Source of the DNA: Fusobacterium naviforme | Lineage (GTDB): Bacteria; Bacillota; Clostridia; Lachnospirales; Lachnospiraceae | Reading direction: 5' to 3' | Assembly: GCA_003014445.1 (NCBI GenBank) | Contig: PYGH01000005.1 | Location: 81,578 to 145,577, forward strand | DNA length: 64,000 nucleotides | Shown: positions 1 to 8,802 of the stretch, one piece after another | Layout: each line of letters starts with the position of its first letter | Numbering within the stretch: position 1 is the first letter of the stretch | Made by a program: the position numbers and the translations under genes | The notes under the pieces: generated by a model | Database searches by the model: none | What the model was told of the DNA's origin: nothing | What the model saw: only the letters and a program-made list of their open reading frames with translations

Positions 1-16
1 ATACTAGAGCAGGATA

Positions 17-334
17 TTATTTTGTTTTCATCTTGATGTCGATGTGAACGCCGGCCGGCATCTCAAGACGGGACAGTGCATCCACAGTCTTGTCGGTCGG
101 AGTCAGGACATCGATGAGTCTCTTGTGGGTTCTCTGCTCGAACTGCTCACGGCTGTCCTTATACTTGTGAACCGCACGAAGGATGGTAACAACCTCCTTC
201 TTGGTCGGCAGCGGAACCGGACCGGAAACCTTTGCTCCCGTTCTCTTCACCGTGTCGACGATTTTTCCGGCAGACTGATCAACCAGCTTGTGATCGTACG
301 CCTTCAACGTGATTCTCATTACCTGATTTGCCAT
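17..334 (-). CDS. rpsJ: 30S ribosomal protein S10
   Basis: Component of the 30S ribosomal head and, as NusE, a partner in transcription antitermination. The 105-residue product is full length for the family and shows the typical N-terminus ([17 protein letters not shown]) and the internal block around [11 protein letters not shown]. An AAAAGGAGG site lies upstream, separated from the ATG by a T-rich spacer. The gene reads leftward and is probably the first gene of an S10 operon whose remaining ribosomal genes lie outside the window. No other gene lies within about 480 bases upstream, so it is expected to start its own transcript. Confidence 0.98.
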   Translation of the reverse strand: MANQVMRITLKAYDHKLVDQSAGKIVDTVKRTGAKVSGPVPLPTKKEVVTILRAVHKYKDSREQFEQRTHKRLIDVLTPTDKTVDALSRLEMPAGVHIDIKMKTK

Positions 335-571
335 AAAAAAAGTCGCCTCCTTTTCGCACTTTTTTCGAAGTACGACAAGCGGTGACTGTACACATTGCCG
401 GGTGTGTCATTTTAAACCCACTCAGCTGTTCCTTCAGCTTTGTCTTGAAAGAACATTCTTCATTTGTACAGTGACTTGTCGTCAGTATCAAGACTTGACA
501 TTCGCTCCACGGAATATCCCGCCGATGGCGGCAACCTCGCGCTTCACAGCTATCATGTCACAGCGTTATGA

Positions 572-600
572 ACTATAACACACAAAAAAAACAGATGCAA
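572..600 (-). promoter_or_regulatory. Putative promoter of rpsJ with about 230-nt leader
   Basis: On the minus strand TTGCAT and TATAGT are separated by exactly 17 bases, and the -10 carries an upstream TG (extended -10). A transcript would begin near 565 and have a leader of about 230 nt before rpsJ. The leader contains a short GC-rich inverted repeat (CCGCC/GGCGG near 520-535). Long regulated S10 leaders are known in other bacteria; regulation here is inference. The rest of 335-822 shows no convincing gene. Confidence 0.45.
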
Positions 601-770
601 GTACTTTTTTATTCCTGCGTCCTCTTTCTCTGCCTTTTTCTGCAGAGCTTATGTAAATCTCCCGCCGGAAGCATCTCTCTTCCTATATTAATTATACGAT
701 TACGGCATCCAGGGTACTGCCTCCCACGTACCGCACACAATCACCTTTTACCAATATATCACAATATGCA

Positions 771-796
771 GGGAAACGCTGACCAGAGCGTTTCCC
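771..796 (-). terminator. Stem-loop after lipoprotein gene
   Basis: A perfect 10-bp inverted repeat (GGGAAACGCT/AGCGTTTCCC) with a 6-nt loop lies just downstream of the lipoprotein gene read on the minus strand. The following tract is AT-rich but not a clean U run, so it is a moderate intrinsic terminator candidate. Confidence 0.5.
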
Positions 797-822
797 ACGT
801 TTTTCCTGCCCCCGCCGCTCAC

Positions 823-1317
823 TTACTGCTGCGCTGCGGAGCTCTCTGCGGCAGCTGCACCCGTCGTCTCCTCTACCGCTGTCTCTGCGGCAGTCATCGC
901 CTCAAGTACCTCTGCCGGAGGCTCTGCCGCTCCCTGCGTGGGCTCCGGCTTCTTGAGATTTCCGGAGCGATTCTTCTTGATCTTTGTCACCTTTCCGCTG
1001 GGTCCTTCAGAATCGTCCGCGGGGGCTTCCTCCTCGGCCTCTGTATCCTCTTCCGTCTCTATCTCTGCTGCCGGAGCAGCAGCAGTCTTCTGCTCTGTGG
1101 CTTCCTCCTGCTCCTCAGCTTCCGTCTCCTCTTCGCTGCTCTCCTCCACACTGCTCTCAACAGAGCTCTCTGACGTGCTGCTCGCTGCCTCCGTTGTCAC
1201 AGCAGCCGGCTCTGTCTCCGCAGCGCTGCTCTTCTCTCCGCCCCCCTGACCGCAGGCATTCAGACTCAGCATCACAGCTGCCGCGATAAGCATTGCGCCA
1301 AATGTTTTTCTCCTCAT
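823..1317 (-). CDS. Acidic low-complexity lipoprotein
   Basis: Predicted secreted lipoprotein of 164 residues and unknown function. Starting from the ATG at 1317, which has a GGAGG site close upstream, the protein begins MRRKTFGAMLIAAAVMLSLN followed by ACGQGGG. This is a basic signal peptide with an LNAC lipobox, so Cys would be lipidated and the protein anchored outside the membrane. The mature part is dominated by Glu, Ser, Ala and Thr, with one basic patch (GKVTKIKKNRSGNLKKP) in the last third. No catalytic domain is recognisable. It may be a surface spacer or binding protein. An earlier in-frame start exists but would hide the signal peptide. Confidence 0.8.
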   Translation of the reverse strand: MRRKTFGAMLIAAAVMLSLNACGQGGGEKSSAAETEPAAVTTEAASSTSESSVESSVEESSEEETEAEEQEEATEQKTAAAPAAEIETEEDTEAEEEAPADDSEGPSGKVTKIKKNRSGNLKKPEPTQGAAEPPAEVLEAMTAAETAVEETTGAAAAESSAAQQ

Positions 1318-1531
1318 AACATTTACCTCCAGATTGTCCATACCAGCCGTGCGGGTATACCGCCCGAGGCCGGTGAATGCTCTTATCATAACACATCAGA
1401 CCCGCAGTTCAATTCATTTCATAAAATCATAAGACTTGATGTCGTGCAGTGCCTTTGCTAAACTGTCCGGGAGAGGGGGCGCGCAGCTTCCGCTTCCCCC
1501 TATTTAGTCTTAATTGAAATGGAGAAACACT

Positions 1532-2440
1532 ATGCTGACTGCCAACCGCTGGAAAGACTATGAAGTAATCGACTGCTCCGCCGGAGAGAAGCTGGAGCGC
1601 TGGGGAACGCATCTGCTGATCCGGCCGGATCCCCAGATCATATGGAGTACGCCAAAAGAGCACAGGGGCTGGAGCCATCCCGCCGGCCACTATAAGCGGA
1701 GCTCCAGCGGCGGAGGAGAATGGGAGTTCTTTGGACTGCCGAAGCAATGGGAGATCGAGTATCGGCTGCCTGAGACCCTGCCGATCCGAAAGAGCCAGTC
1801 GCTTCACTTCCAGCTGAAGCCCTTCAGCTTCAAACACACCGGACTCTTTCCCGAGCAGGCCGCAAACTGGGATTGGTTCTCTGCCCTGATCTCTGAGGCA
1901 GTGGCCGCGGGCCGCGAGATCCGGGTTTTGAATCTCTTCGCCTACACCGGAGGCGCTACGCTTGCCGCAGCTGCAGCAGGCGCCAGTGTGACGCACGTGG
2001 ACGCCAGCAAGGGCATGGTCGCGTGGGCAAAGGAAAATGCTGAGCTCTCCGGACTTCAGGACGCTCCGATCCGCTGGCTGGTCGACGACTGCGCAAAGTT
2101 CGTACAGCGGGAGCAGCGCCGCGGAAGGCACTACGACGCCATTATCATGGATCCCCCCTCCTACGGCCGCGGGCCCAAGGGCGAGATATGGAAGATTGAG
2201 GATGCCATCTATCCGCTGGTGAAGGACTGCGCTTCCCTCCTCTCCGAGCATCCCCTCTTCTTCCTCATCAATTCCTACACGACGGGACTTCAGGCGAGCG
2301 TGCTCTCCTACATTCTCGGCACAACCGTAGCCTCTGCACACGGCGGCGCACTGGTCTCAGACGAGCTGGGCCTTCCTGTGCAAGAGAGCGGGCTCATACT
2401 CCCCTGCGGTGCAAGCGGTCGCTGGGTCGCTGCGCGCTGA
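1532..2440 (+). CDS. Class I SAM-dependent methyltransferase (RlmI/RlmK-like)
   Basis: Predicted S-adenosylmethionine-dependent methyltransferase of 302 residues, probably acting on RNA. Visible motifs are the Rossmann motif I (NLFAYTGGATLAAAAAGA), the acidic ribose-binding residue in THVDAS, the DD motif in WLVDDCAKFV, and the catalytic-type motif DPPSYGRGPKGE. These occur in the cytosine-C5 and guanine-N2 23S rRNA methyltransferase group. There is no PUA domain of the length seen in RlmI, so the exact target is open. Start ATG 1532 is chosen because GGAG lies 7 bases upstream. It stands alone between oppositely oriented genes. Confidence 0.82.
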   Translation: MLTANRWKDYEVIDCSAGEKLERWGTHLLIRPDPQIIWSTPKEHRGWSHPAGHYKRSSSGGGEWEFFGLPKQWEIEYRLPETLPIRKSQSLHFQLKPFSFKHTGLFPEQAANWDWFSALISEAVAAGREIRVLNLFAYTGGATLAAAAAGASVTHVDASKGMVAWAKENAELSGLQDAPIRWLVDDCAKFVQREQRRGRHYDAIIMDPPSYGRGPKGEIWKIEDAIYPLVKDCASLLSEHPLFFLINSYTTGLQASVLSYILGTTVASAHGGALVSDELGLPVQESGLILPCGASGRWVAAR

Positions 2441-2456
2441 GGCAGGCAGAGAAAAT

Positions 2457-2492
2457 AGCTGTGGTAGCTTAACACACTCTGCCACCACAGCT
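2457..2492. terminator. Hairpin between convergent genes
   Basis: Inverted repeat AGCTGTGGT/ACCACAGCT (9 bp) lies between the convergent methyltransferase gene and the nucleotidyltransferase-phosphatase fusion gene. There is no strong T tract on either side, so function as terminator is tentative. Confidence 0.35.
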
Positions 2493-2533
2493 GTCATCCC
2501 CCATCCCGGCAGGCCGGGGCCTTATCCATTCTA

Positions 2534-3847
2534 TTATTTTTCTTGCAAATTTCCGAGTATCTCCCGCACCGCCGCAAGCAGATTGTCCGCCACAAGCTCC
2601 GCCGCAGCGCTGTACTTTCCGTCCATGCCCGCCTGTCCCGTGCGCACCAGCGCCGTGTGACAGCCGGCGCGGCGTCCGAGCTCCATATCCACCGTGGAAT
2701 CTCCGATCACCCATGAGGATGCAAGATCTATATTGTAGCGCTCTGCGGCCTTAAGGAGCATACCCGGCTTCGGCTTCCGGCACGCGCAGTCAAGCTTGTA
2801 CTCCGGCCGCTCTCCCGGAAAGCCCCGATCGGGGTGATGCGGGCAGAAGAAAAGATCATCCACAAATACGCCCTCTCTTCCGAGCAGTGTCTTCATCTTG
2901 CAGAAGATAGTCTGAAGCTCCTCCTCTGTCGTCTCCCCCCGCGCAATCACCGGCTGATTCGTCACAACGATCGCGAGATATTCCGAAGAATTGATACAGC
3001 GCAGCGCCTCACAGACGCCCGGAAGCAGCTCAAACTCCTCCGCGCACCGCACAAAGCCCCGGTAGACATTGATCACACCATCCCGGTCCAGAAACAGCGC
3101 CTTCTGCCTGTTCTTTAAATTCCGCTTTCCGATAAAGCCGGAGCGAATATCCTCCGCCGCCTTCTCAATCCGCTCCACCGTTCCCACATCCTTTACATAC
3201 TCCGGCGAGCGGTAGGCATACACAGCCTCCCCGCGCTCCGCCATCGGTGCAAGCAGCCCCTTCTCAAAATCCAGCTTCTCGGGACGGTCGACCCGTGAGA
3301 GCATCTCCCTCTTTAATATGTAGAGACCCGCATTTACACAGTTATCGTACCAGTAGTCCCTGACATTGTGCTTGGAATCAAAGGCTGTCACCCTGCCCGT
3401 CCCATCCGCGCGGATCAGATCCGAGTCAAAGGGATGCGCATTCGGATGCGCAAAGAGCAGCACCTCCGCATCCTTCTCAAGAAAAAAGCGCTCCATCCTG
3501 TCGATATCAATATCGAAGAGCACATCCCCGAACACCAGCAGAAAGTAAGGCTCTGTGACTCGCTCCCTCAGATAGTAAAAAGCTCCCGCTGTCCCAAGCG
3601 GCTCCTCCTCCTCGACGTAATCAATCTTTATGCCGAGGGCACTGCCATCCCCGAAATATTCTGTGATCCGTTCCTTCAGATGGCCCACAACCATGGTCAC
3701 GCGGGTAATGTTCCAGCGCTTCAGCATCTCCAGCTGCCACGCGAGCAGCGGGCGTCCGAGCAGCGGCACCATGGGCTTTGGTATCTCTCCTCTGGTAAGT
3801 GCCTGAAGCCGCGTTCCCTTGCCTCCCGCCATAATCACTACCTGCAT
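2534..3847 (-). CDS. Bifunctional sugar-phosphate nucleotidyltransferase / HAD heptose-bisphosphate phosphatase-like fusion
   Basis: A 437-residue two-domain enzyme. Residues 1 to about 235 form a nucleotidyltransferase (MAGGKGTRL at 6-14, IPKPMVP, then FGDVLFD as metal-binding region). Residues from 249 form a HAD phosphatase with DRDGVIN (Asp254 and Asp256), TNQ, a zinc-loop region FFCPHHPD...CACRKPKPGM and GDSTVDM. The HAD half resembles GmhB D-glycero-D-manno-heptose 1,7-bisphosphate phosphatase / histidinol phosphatase; the first half resembles HddC/RmlA-type enzymes. A role in NDP-heptose supply for surface glycans is inferred. No isomerase or kinase partner lies nearby. GGAGG stands upstream of the ATG. 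Confidence 0.85.
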   Translation of the reverse strand: MQVVIMAGGKGTRLQALTRGEIPKPMVPLLGRPLLAWQLEMLKRWNITRVTMVVGHLKERITEYFGDGSALGIKIDYVEEEEPLGTAGAFYYLRERVTEPYFLLVFGDVLFDIDIDRMERFFLEKDAEVLLFAHPNAHPFDSDLIRADGTGRVTAFDSKHNVRDYWYDNCVNAGLYILKREMLSRVDRPEKLDFEKGLLAPMAERGEAVYAYRSPEYVKDVGTVERIEKAAEDIRSGFIGKRNLKNRQKALFLDRDGVINVYRGFVRCAEEFELLPGVCEALRCINSSEYLAIVVTNQPVIARGETTEEELQTIFCKMKTLLGREGVFVDDLFFCPHHPDRGFPGERPEYKLDCACRKPKPGMLLKAAERYNIDLASSWVIGDSTVDMELGRRAGCHTALVRTGQAGMDGKYSAAAELVADNLLAAVREILGNLQEK

Positions 3848-4086
3848 CTCTCATCCTCCCGCTGTTCTTATATTTTTCCTCCGCGCTTCTCTGCCGCAAA
3901 GTCCGGCTCCCATCCGCTCCCGAGCTTCCCGGAGGAAACCGGTGCTCTTTTCCGCAAAGAGCCCGGATCGCCGCCAATGATCTTATCACAGCACAGAATA
4001 TGCTGTATAGACTCCTGTGAACGAGAATAGTTTACCACAGATCGTACAGGGTATGTATGAGCAACAAAATGAAACAGGGAATGATC

Positions 4087-4120
4087 AGAGACAGCGGAGC
4101 CTTTACCCCCCGCTGTCTCT
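4087..4120 (-). terminator. Rho-independent-type hairpin after AIM24 gene
   Basis: An 11-bp perfect inverted repeat (AGAGACAGCGG/CCGCTGTCTCT) with a 12-nt loop lies downstream of the AIM24-family gene on the minus strand and is followed by T-rich sequence. Confidence 0.55.
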
Positions 4121-4252
4121 CTGTCTGTTTATCCTGTTCTATCTGCTCTTTTTCCTGTGGATGCTGTCTGCATCCACGGTATAACCATCCGGCGTCTTTT
4201 CATCTGCACACATCACACCCCGCGCAGCTCCGGCTCCGCTCTCAGTACAGTC

Positions 4253-4933
4253 TCACTTCTTTCCTGCCGTGATAAACGGAGACAGCACACCGCCGAGCCG
4301 CGGCAGCGACATGGTCTGGATATACGCCTTTCCCGGTCCGATAATCACGGTATCCACCAGCCCCTCGCCGCCCAAAAGCTTGTTCTTCAGCCCCTTGACC
4401 ACGCGGATATCCATCTGGCAGCTCTCCTCCATCAGCGCCACCACGCCGGTGTCGCACACCAGCTCCTCGCCCGGCATCAGGTCATACTCCTTCACATAAC
4501 CGTCCAGCTCAAGAAATACCACGCCCGGCCCGGTCACCTTCTGCATGATAAAGCCCTCGCCTCCCAGAAAGCCCGCACCCAGCTTCTTCTGAAAATGCAC
4601 GGCCAGCTCCACACCTGAGCTCGCGCAGAGGAACGCGGACTTCTGGCAGATCAGACTCTCTCCCGGTCCCAGCTCACGCGCAATAATGCTTCCCGCAAAG
4701 GACGAGGCAAAGCCGATCTCGGCCGGTCCCTGCGCGGTGTAATAGCTCATGAACATGTTCTCTCCGGAAAACATGCGCCCGATGCCTCCTCCGAGGCCTC
4801 CCGGCGCCTTTGTCTCCGTGAGTATCGTTCCCTTCGCCCATGTGCGCCCTCCCAGCTCACTGATGATTGTCTCGCCCGCATCCAGCTGAATGATAACCGC
4901 CGGCAGACTTCCTCCCTCAATCTGATAACGCAT
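4253..4933 (-). CDS. AIM24 / TIGR00266 family protein
   Basis: Member of the widespread AIM24-like (TIGR00266) family of beta-rich proteins of unknown biochemical role, 226 residues. The Gly-rich repeats typical of the family are visible: GGGIGRMFSGENMF, FLGGEGF, GPGVVFLELDG and KNKLLGGEGLVD. The ATG at 4933 is chosen because AGGAGG lies 7 bases upstream and the protein then begins with the family-typical MRYQIEGG; a longer in-frame extension lacks a ribosome binding site. It is monocistronic and ends at a hairpin. Confidence 0.88.
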   Translation of the reverse strand: MRYQIEGGSLPAVIIQLDAGETIISELGGRTWAKGTILTETKAPGGLGGGIGRMFSGENMFMSYYTAQGPAEIGFASSFAGSIIARELGPGESLICQKSAFLCASSGVELAVHFQKKLGAGFLGGEGFIMQKVTGPGVVFLELDGYVKEYDLMPGEELVCDTGVVALMEESCQMDIRVVKGLKNKLLGGEGLVDTVIIGPGKAYIQTMSLPRLGGVLSPFITAGKK

Positions 4934-5261
4934 AAATTGTCCTCCTTTGTTTTCTATTATTCTTCCGCAGCTGTCTCTGCACTCTGTCCCGCGCATTTCT
5001 TCTGCGTAAAGTTCTCGTTTCTTTTTTTATAAGCCTTTTTTCGAATAAAAGATATTATCCCAGGTATACTTTTGAGCTCAATTCCTCTGAAATCCGCAAT
5101 AATATCCAATGGATCAGAAAAACTTGTATAAAAAACAGCAAAAAAATTATACACATTGCATAAATTTCCAAATTGCCTCCGAATAGTCAAGGTCTACAAT
5201 AAGGCAGGCGCAACTCCTCTCGAGGACGAACCGCTTCAGGTAAAATAAACCGCTTTTCCGG

Positions 5262-5289
5262 TTACTTTTTTGCCCTCCTGCGCTATACT
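5262..5289 (+). promoter_or_regulatory. Weak mscL promoter candidate in 4934-5342 gap
   Basis: The 409-base gap between the divergent AIM24 and mscL genes holds no convincing gene. Upstream of mscL a good -10 (TATACT at 5284-5289) is preceded at 16 bases by a poor -35 (TTACTT). The assignment is weak. Confidence 0.25.
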
Positions 5290-5342
5290 GCTTTTGGCGG
5301 CAAGCTGCCGCACAACTTTGACTTGTATTACAGGAGGGGATT

Positions 5343-5762
5343 ATGAAGAAGTTTATGGAAGAATTCAAGAGCTTTGCTCTGAAGGGCAATGTGCTTGATA
5401 TGGCAGTCGGCGTCATCATCGGCAGTGCCTTCAGCGCCATCGTAAAGTCTCTGGTGGACGATATCATCATGCCGCTGCTCGGTATTCTGCTTGGCCAGAT
5501 CAACATCTCCGAGCTGGCCGTCACAGTTCCGAATCCGCTGGGCGGAGCAGATGTGAGTCTCCGCTACGGCCTGTTCCTTCAGAATATTCTGAACTTCATA
5601 TTCATTGCCCTTGCAGTCTTTATGATCGTAAAGGCCGCAAATGCCATGATGGAGAATGCCAGGAAAAAGGAAGAGGAGGCTCCTGCCGAGACCCCGGAGC
5701 CGAGCAAGGAAGAGCTTCTGCTCACAGAAATCCGCGATGTGCTGAAGGAGATGAAGCAGTAA
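5343..5762 (+). CDS. mscL: Large-conductance mechanosensitive channel
   Basis: MscL opens under membrane tension to release solutes during osmotic downshock. The 139-residue protein has the canonical N-terminal helix (MKKFMEEFKSFALKGNVLDMA), the first pore helix with VGVIIGSAFSAIVKSLVDDIIMP, a periplasmic-type loop, a second membrane helix (FIFIALAVFMIVKAAN) and a charged C-terminal bundle that ends LLTEIRDVLKEM. AGGAGGGG stands just before the ATG. It is a single gene, followed by a strong bidirectional terminator. Confidence 0.97.
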   Translation: MKKFMEEFKSFALKGNVLDMAVGVIIGSAFSAIVKSLVDDIIMPLLGILLGQINISELAVTVPNPLGGADVSLRYGLFLQNILNFIFIALAVFMIVKAANAMMENARKKEEEAPAETPEPSKEELLLTEIRDVLKEMKQ

Positions 5763-5820
5763 GTGCATCCGGCATCTGCCCGGTGGAGGCGCCCTGAGAG
5801 AAAATCCACCTTCCACCTAT

Positions 5821-5878
5821 AGCAAAAAGAATCCGCTGTGCCTCTGCCGTCTGCAGGACACAGCGGATTCTTTTTGCT
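5821..5878. terminator. Strong bidirectional terminator
   Basis: A perfect 20-bp inverted repeat (5821-5840 with 5859-5878) with an 18-nt loop, flanked by an A run on one arm and a T run on the other. It can terminate mscL rightward and the papain-fold gene leftward. Confidence 0.9.
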
Positions 5879-5943
5879 GAGACACAAACTTCAGGATGCC
5901 GTATTCCCTGTAAATCAAAACCATCAAAAGCCGGAAAGAGCAG

Positions 5944-6597
5944 CTACTCTATAATCAGAACAGAGCTGAGCAGAGTTCCAAATACCGGCGGATGCGCTCT
6001 GCCCGAGAGGTAAGCCGAAAACTCAGCCTCATAAAGTTCGCCCCATGAGGCAAGCAGCAGAACGTCGCCCTCTGCCCTCCTGCTCAGACCGACCACAGTC
6101 ATATAGTGATCCCTTGCCTCTCCCGCCGAAGCACCGTGCCGCCGCAGCGGCAGCCCCCTTCTTCCTTCCAGGGCGAAACCGGGTCCCACAGAGAGTATCA
6201 CCGGAATATCTCGCTGCAGCATACTGTATATAGCCCGACGCAACGCCTCTGCTGTGCAAAAACTCCCCCAGCGTGCGCGAAACGGAGAGCCGAGCGCTCT
6301 TGCACGCCGGTTGAAACTGCGCGCCAGCGAGAGTCCATCCACACCTAGCTCAAAGCGGCGCAGCGGAAAACTATGCCAGAGTTTCTCAAGCTCGCTCCTG
6401 TACTGCACACCGCTCTGCCTGAAGAAATCCGGATGTGAGCGCTCTCCCGCCTCACGCCACTTCTCCCGCTGCTCCAGATAAAAAAAGAGATCCGCAAGAG
6501 CAATCACACCGCAGCCGGAATGCTGAAATACCATGTCATCAAAGTCATTCTGACTCCCGGCCCCATAAGGCCCGATAAGCCGTAGTCTCTCCCGCAT
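5944..6597 (-). CDS. Papain-fold (C39-like) cysteine peptidase-like protein
   Basis: A 217-residue protein with features of the C39-like / papain-fold group. There is a Cys in QHSGCGVIALADLFFYL near residue 28, a His in ARDHYMTVVGL near residue 178, and a following LLASWGELYEAEF in the place of the usual Asn-Ser-Trp-Gly. No signal peptide is visible, so it is probably cytosolic. Assignment rests on motif order only; peptidase activity is inferred. The ATG at 6597 shares one base with the stop of the upstream Nudix gene (TGATG), implying translational coupling. A longer in-frame start would overlap the Nudix gene and is rejected. Confidence 0.6.
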   Translation of the reverse strand: MRERLRLIGPYGAGSQNDFDDMVFQHSGCGVIALADLFFYLEQREKWREAGERSHPDFFRQSGVQYRSELEKLWHSFPLRRFELGVDGLSLARSFNRRARALGSPFRARWGSFCTAEALRRAIYSMLQRDIPVILSVGPGFALEGRRGLPLRRHGASAGEARDHYMTVVGLSRRAEGDVLLLASWGELYEAEFSAYLSGRAHPPVFGTLLSSVLIIE

Positions 6598-7145
6598 CAG
6601 CGTGTTCTCCCGGCTTGCATGAGATAGTAGACTGCAATATGCACAGCCTGTACAAAGCCGCCTTCCTGAATGAGGCGCTGCATCTCCGAACGCGGAACCA
6701 CAATGGTCTCCATGCACTCCGTCTCATCGAGCTGCCGCTCTGCCTGCTTTCTGCACCCTTCCGCAAGATAGCAGTAGGCGTAATTGTCCGCAATCGTGGC
6801 GTTTGGCGCGATGCGTCCGAGAAAGCTCCAGCACTCGGAGACACAGCCGGTCTCCTCCAGCAGCTCACGTTTCGCCGCCTCCAGCGGCTCCTCTCCGGGC
6901 TCGATACCACCTGCCGGAAATTCTGTCGTCACCTCGGCAATTCCCGGACGAAACTGCCGCACACAGATAAAATCTCCTGCTTCATCCCGCGCAGCGATCA
7001 CAGTGAAGCTGCGATTGTGATAGCTGTAATAGGGACTCAGCTCTCTTCCGTTCGGAAGCAGATAGCTCCTGCTGCGCAGATCTACCCAGTGATCCTTTTT
7101 GACTGTCTGCTCTGTGAGCAGCTTCCACGACAACGAATCGCTCAT
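6597..7145 (-). CDS. Nudix hydrolase, ADP-ribose pyrophosphatase-like
   Basis: Nudix-family pyrophosphohydrolase of 182 residues. The Nudix box is complete: GGIEPGEEPLEAAKRELLEE then TG, fitting GX5EX7REUXEEXGU. A preceding strand VRQFRPGIAEVTTEFPAG and the DETE region downstream are usual in ADP-ribose/NDP-sugar pyrophosphatases. Start ATG 7145 has a GGGGGAG site. Its stop overlaps the start of the papain-fold gene, so the two form an operon. Confidence 0.9.
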   Translation of the reverse strand: MSDSLSWKLLTEQTVKKDHWVDLRSRSYLLPNGRELSPYYSYHNRSFTVIAARDEAGDFICVRQFRPGIAEVTTEFPAGGIEPGEEPLEAAKRELLEETGCVSECWSFLGRIAPNATIADNYAYCYLAEGCRKQAERQLDETECMETIVVPRSEMQRLIQEGGFVQAVHIAVYYLMQAGRTR

Positions 7146-7238
7146 CTGATCTCCCCCGCCAGCCGGCCTCCCGGCACGGTTTCTTCTGTGGTTCAATTGA
7201 TTGTTTTGTAAATGTATCCGCCAGTGGGGTCGGCCCTG

Positions 7239-8651
7239 TCACTGCTTTGAGATCGCGTCCCTCAGTCTATGGCCGGCGGAGAGCAGTCTGTCCAGCACAC
7301 GGTTTAAGCCGTAGCAGACAATCAGGAGGCTGGTGTTCCCGAGCGGACTGTGATAAAAAAGTCCGATCAGACAGTAAACGTAGGTGCAGGCTGAAAACCA
7401 CACGAGAAACCAGAGTCCGAGTCGCACAAAGGGCAGGCGCACAGTCAGAAAAAAGAGGAGCAGCACAAAAGCAGAGCCCATAGTGACTGCCAGAAAGAGC
7501 GGCAGCAGCTCTCCTGCCTCCATTCCCAGCAGAAACTCCTTCGCCGGAGTCCTCAGTACATCTGCAACTGCATCTCCGGCCACCGCCCCCTGCGCGCTGT
7601 CCGCCGCGCGCCTCATAAATTTCGAGAGCAGCGGCAGCACCCATATCTGCAGCAGCAGCATGTAGGCTGCATTCATCCAGCCCGCATAGCGCGAATGGTT
7701 CTCCAGCTCAACGAGAGACAATATCCAGCGCACCATGAGAGACAAAATATATGAGAGCGCAAGCGCCTGTGCGATGCGGAGATCCGCCAGCGCGTAGAGA
7801 TTGTTCTGATAGCTGTAGACACTGCTCGAGAAAATGAGCCGCATCACGGCGCCGAAGGAACGTATCCTGCCGAGATAGATTGTAAGCCCCCAGAGCAGCA
7901 CACAGAGAAGTATCAGAAGATTCCGCCGTTTCTCGTTGAGACTCAGCTTCAGCAGGGCTCTCCGCCTCCTCTCCTTCCGCTCCCTGCCAAGCTGTGCCGC
8001 ATCCGTGAAATAATATAAAAAGAATCCAATCGCCACTGCCGTCACAGCACCGATTGAGAGCTGTTCGCCTCCCTTCAGCACGCACCAATGTGCCACAAGC
8101 CAGCCGAACGACGGAAGCAGAGCTGCGACCAGAACCGGCCAGAAATTTCGCGTGCCGAGAAAACTTTCCAGCAGCACAAAGGGGTAGACCAGAAGGCAGG
8201 CGCAGACCGCATACCATGCGACAGTATCATTCCAGTGAAATCCCCTGCCAAAGACACCCGCAAACAGGGTCAGGAGGGAGCGTATCAAAGTCGCAGTGTA
8301 CTTTCCGGTCATGAGCCAGGCTGTCGTAAAGTGGTTGTCGAGAAGCGGATAGCCGTACAGGCAGGCATAAATATAGAGCAGCAGCGCGAGTACCGCGATG
8401 TACAGTGCGCGCAGCCTGCGGCTCTCCCCTGCCAGCACCGAAAGAGCCAGTGCGATCGCAAAAACGGCGGTGCAGAGCAGCAGAAACACGCAGAAAATGA
8501 GCACCATTGCGGTGAGCTCGCCGGGCGAGCGATAGCTGCGGTTTCCGATCGCCTCCGGCACACGCAGGATACCGCCGGCGGCATAGAGGATGCGCCAGAG
8601 CAGCAGTATCCCCGCTGAGCCTCCCCCGATTCGAAAAAATAGCTGTTTCAT
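7239..8651 (-). CDS. Polytopic membrane protein of unknown function
   Basis: A 470-residue integral membrane protein with roughly ten to twelve hydrophobic segments and a basic cytoplasmic loop (GRERKERRRRALLKLSLNEK) near the middle. No transporter or enzyme signature is recognised. The ATG at 8651 has GGAGG at good spacing. It lies upstream of the Nudix gene with about 90 bases between them, so cotranscription is possible. Confidence 0.75.
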   Translation of the reverse strand: MKQLFFRIGGGSAGILLLWRILYAAGGILRVPEAIGNRSYRSPGELTAMVLIFCVFLLLCTAVFAIALALSVLAGESRRLRALYIAVLALLLYIYACLYGYPLLDNHFTTAWLMTGKYTATLIRSLLTLFAGVFGRGFHWNDTVAWYAVCACLLVYPFVLLESFLGTRNFWPVLVAALLPSFGWLVAHWCVLKGGEQLSIGAVTAVAIGFFLYYFTDAAQLGRERKERRRRALLKLSLNEKRRNLLILLCVLLWGLTIYLGRIRSFGAVMRLIFSSSVYSYQNNLYALADLRIAQALALSYILSLMVRWILSLVELENHSRYAGWMNAAYMLLLQIWVLPLLSKFMRRAADSAQGAVAGDAVADVLRTPAKEFLLGMEAGELLPLFLAVTMGSAFVLLLFFLTVRLPFVRLGLWFLVWFSACTYVYCLIGLFYHSPLGNTSLLIVCYGLNRVLDRLLSAGHRLRDAISKQ

Positions 8652-8734
8652 TCAGTTCCTCCTGTGGCGATGCGCTTCCAGCAGCACCTCAGTTCCGCCA
8701 GAGAGCACGCCGCCGATTGGTCAGACACCGCAAT

Positions 8735-8766
8735 AAAAAAGAGAGGACAGCCTCAACTATTCTCTC
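8735..8766 (-). terminator. Terminator after FeoB-associated gene
   Basis: Short inverted repeat (GAGAG 8741-8745 with CTCTC 8762-8766) followed on the minus strand by a TTTTTT run (8740-8735). Confidence 0.55.
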
Positions 8767-8802
8767 CTTCATACACCGGGCCACGGGCAGCATGACCCAC
8801 AG

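Noticed and set aside
568..1173. 201-codon plus-strand ORF with Cys/Leu-rich product
   Set aside because: Overlaps the lipoprotein gene in antisense; the leucine-cysteine richness mirrors its Glu/Ala/Ser codons.
1427..2341. 304-codon minus-strand ORF
   Set aside because: Antisense to the methyltransferase gene, whose SAM-binding motifs are clear.
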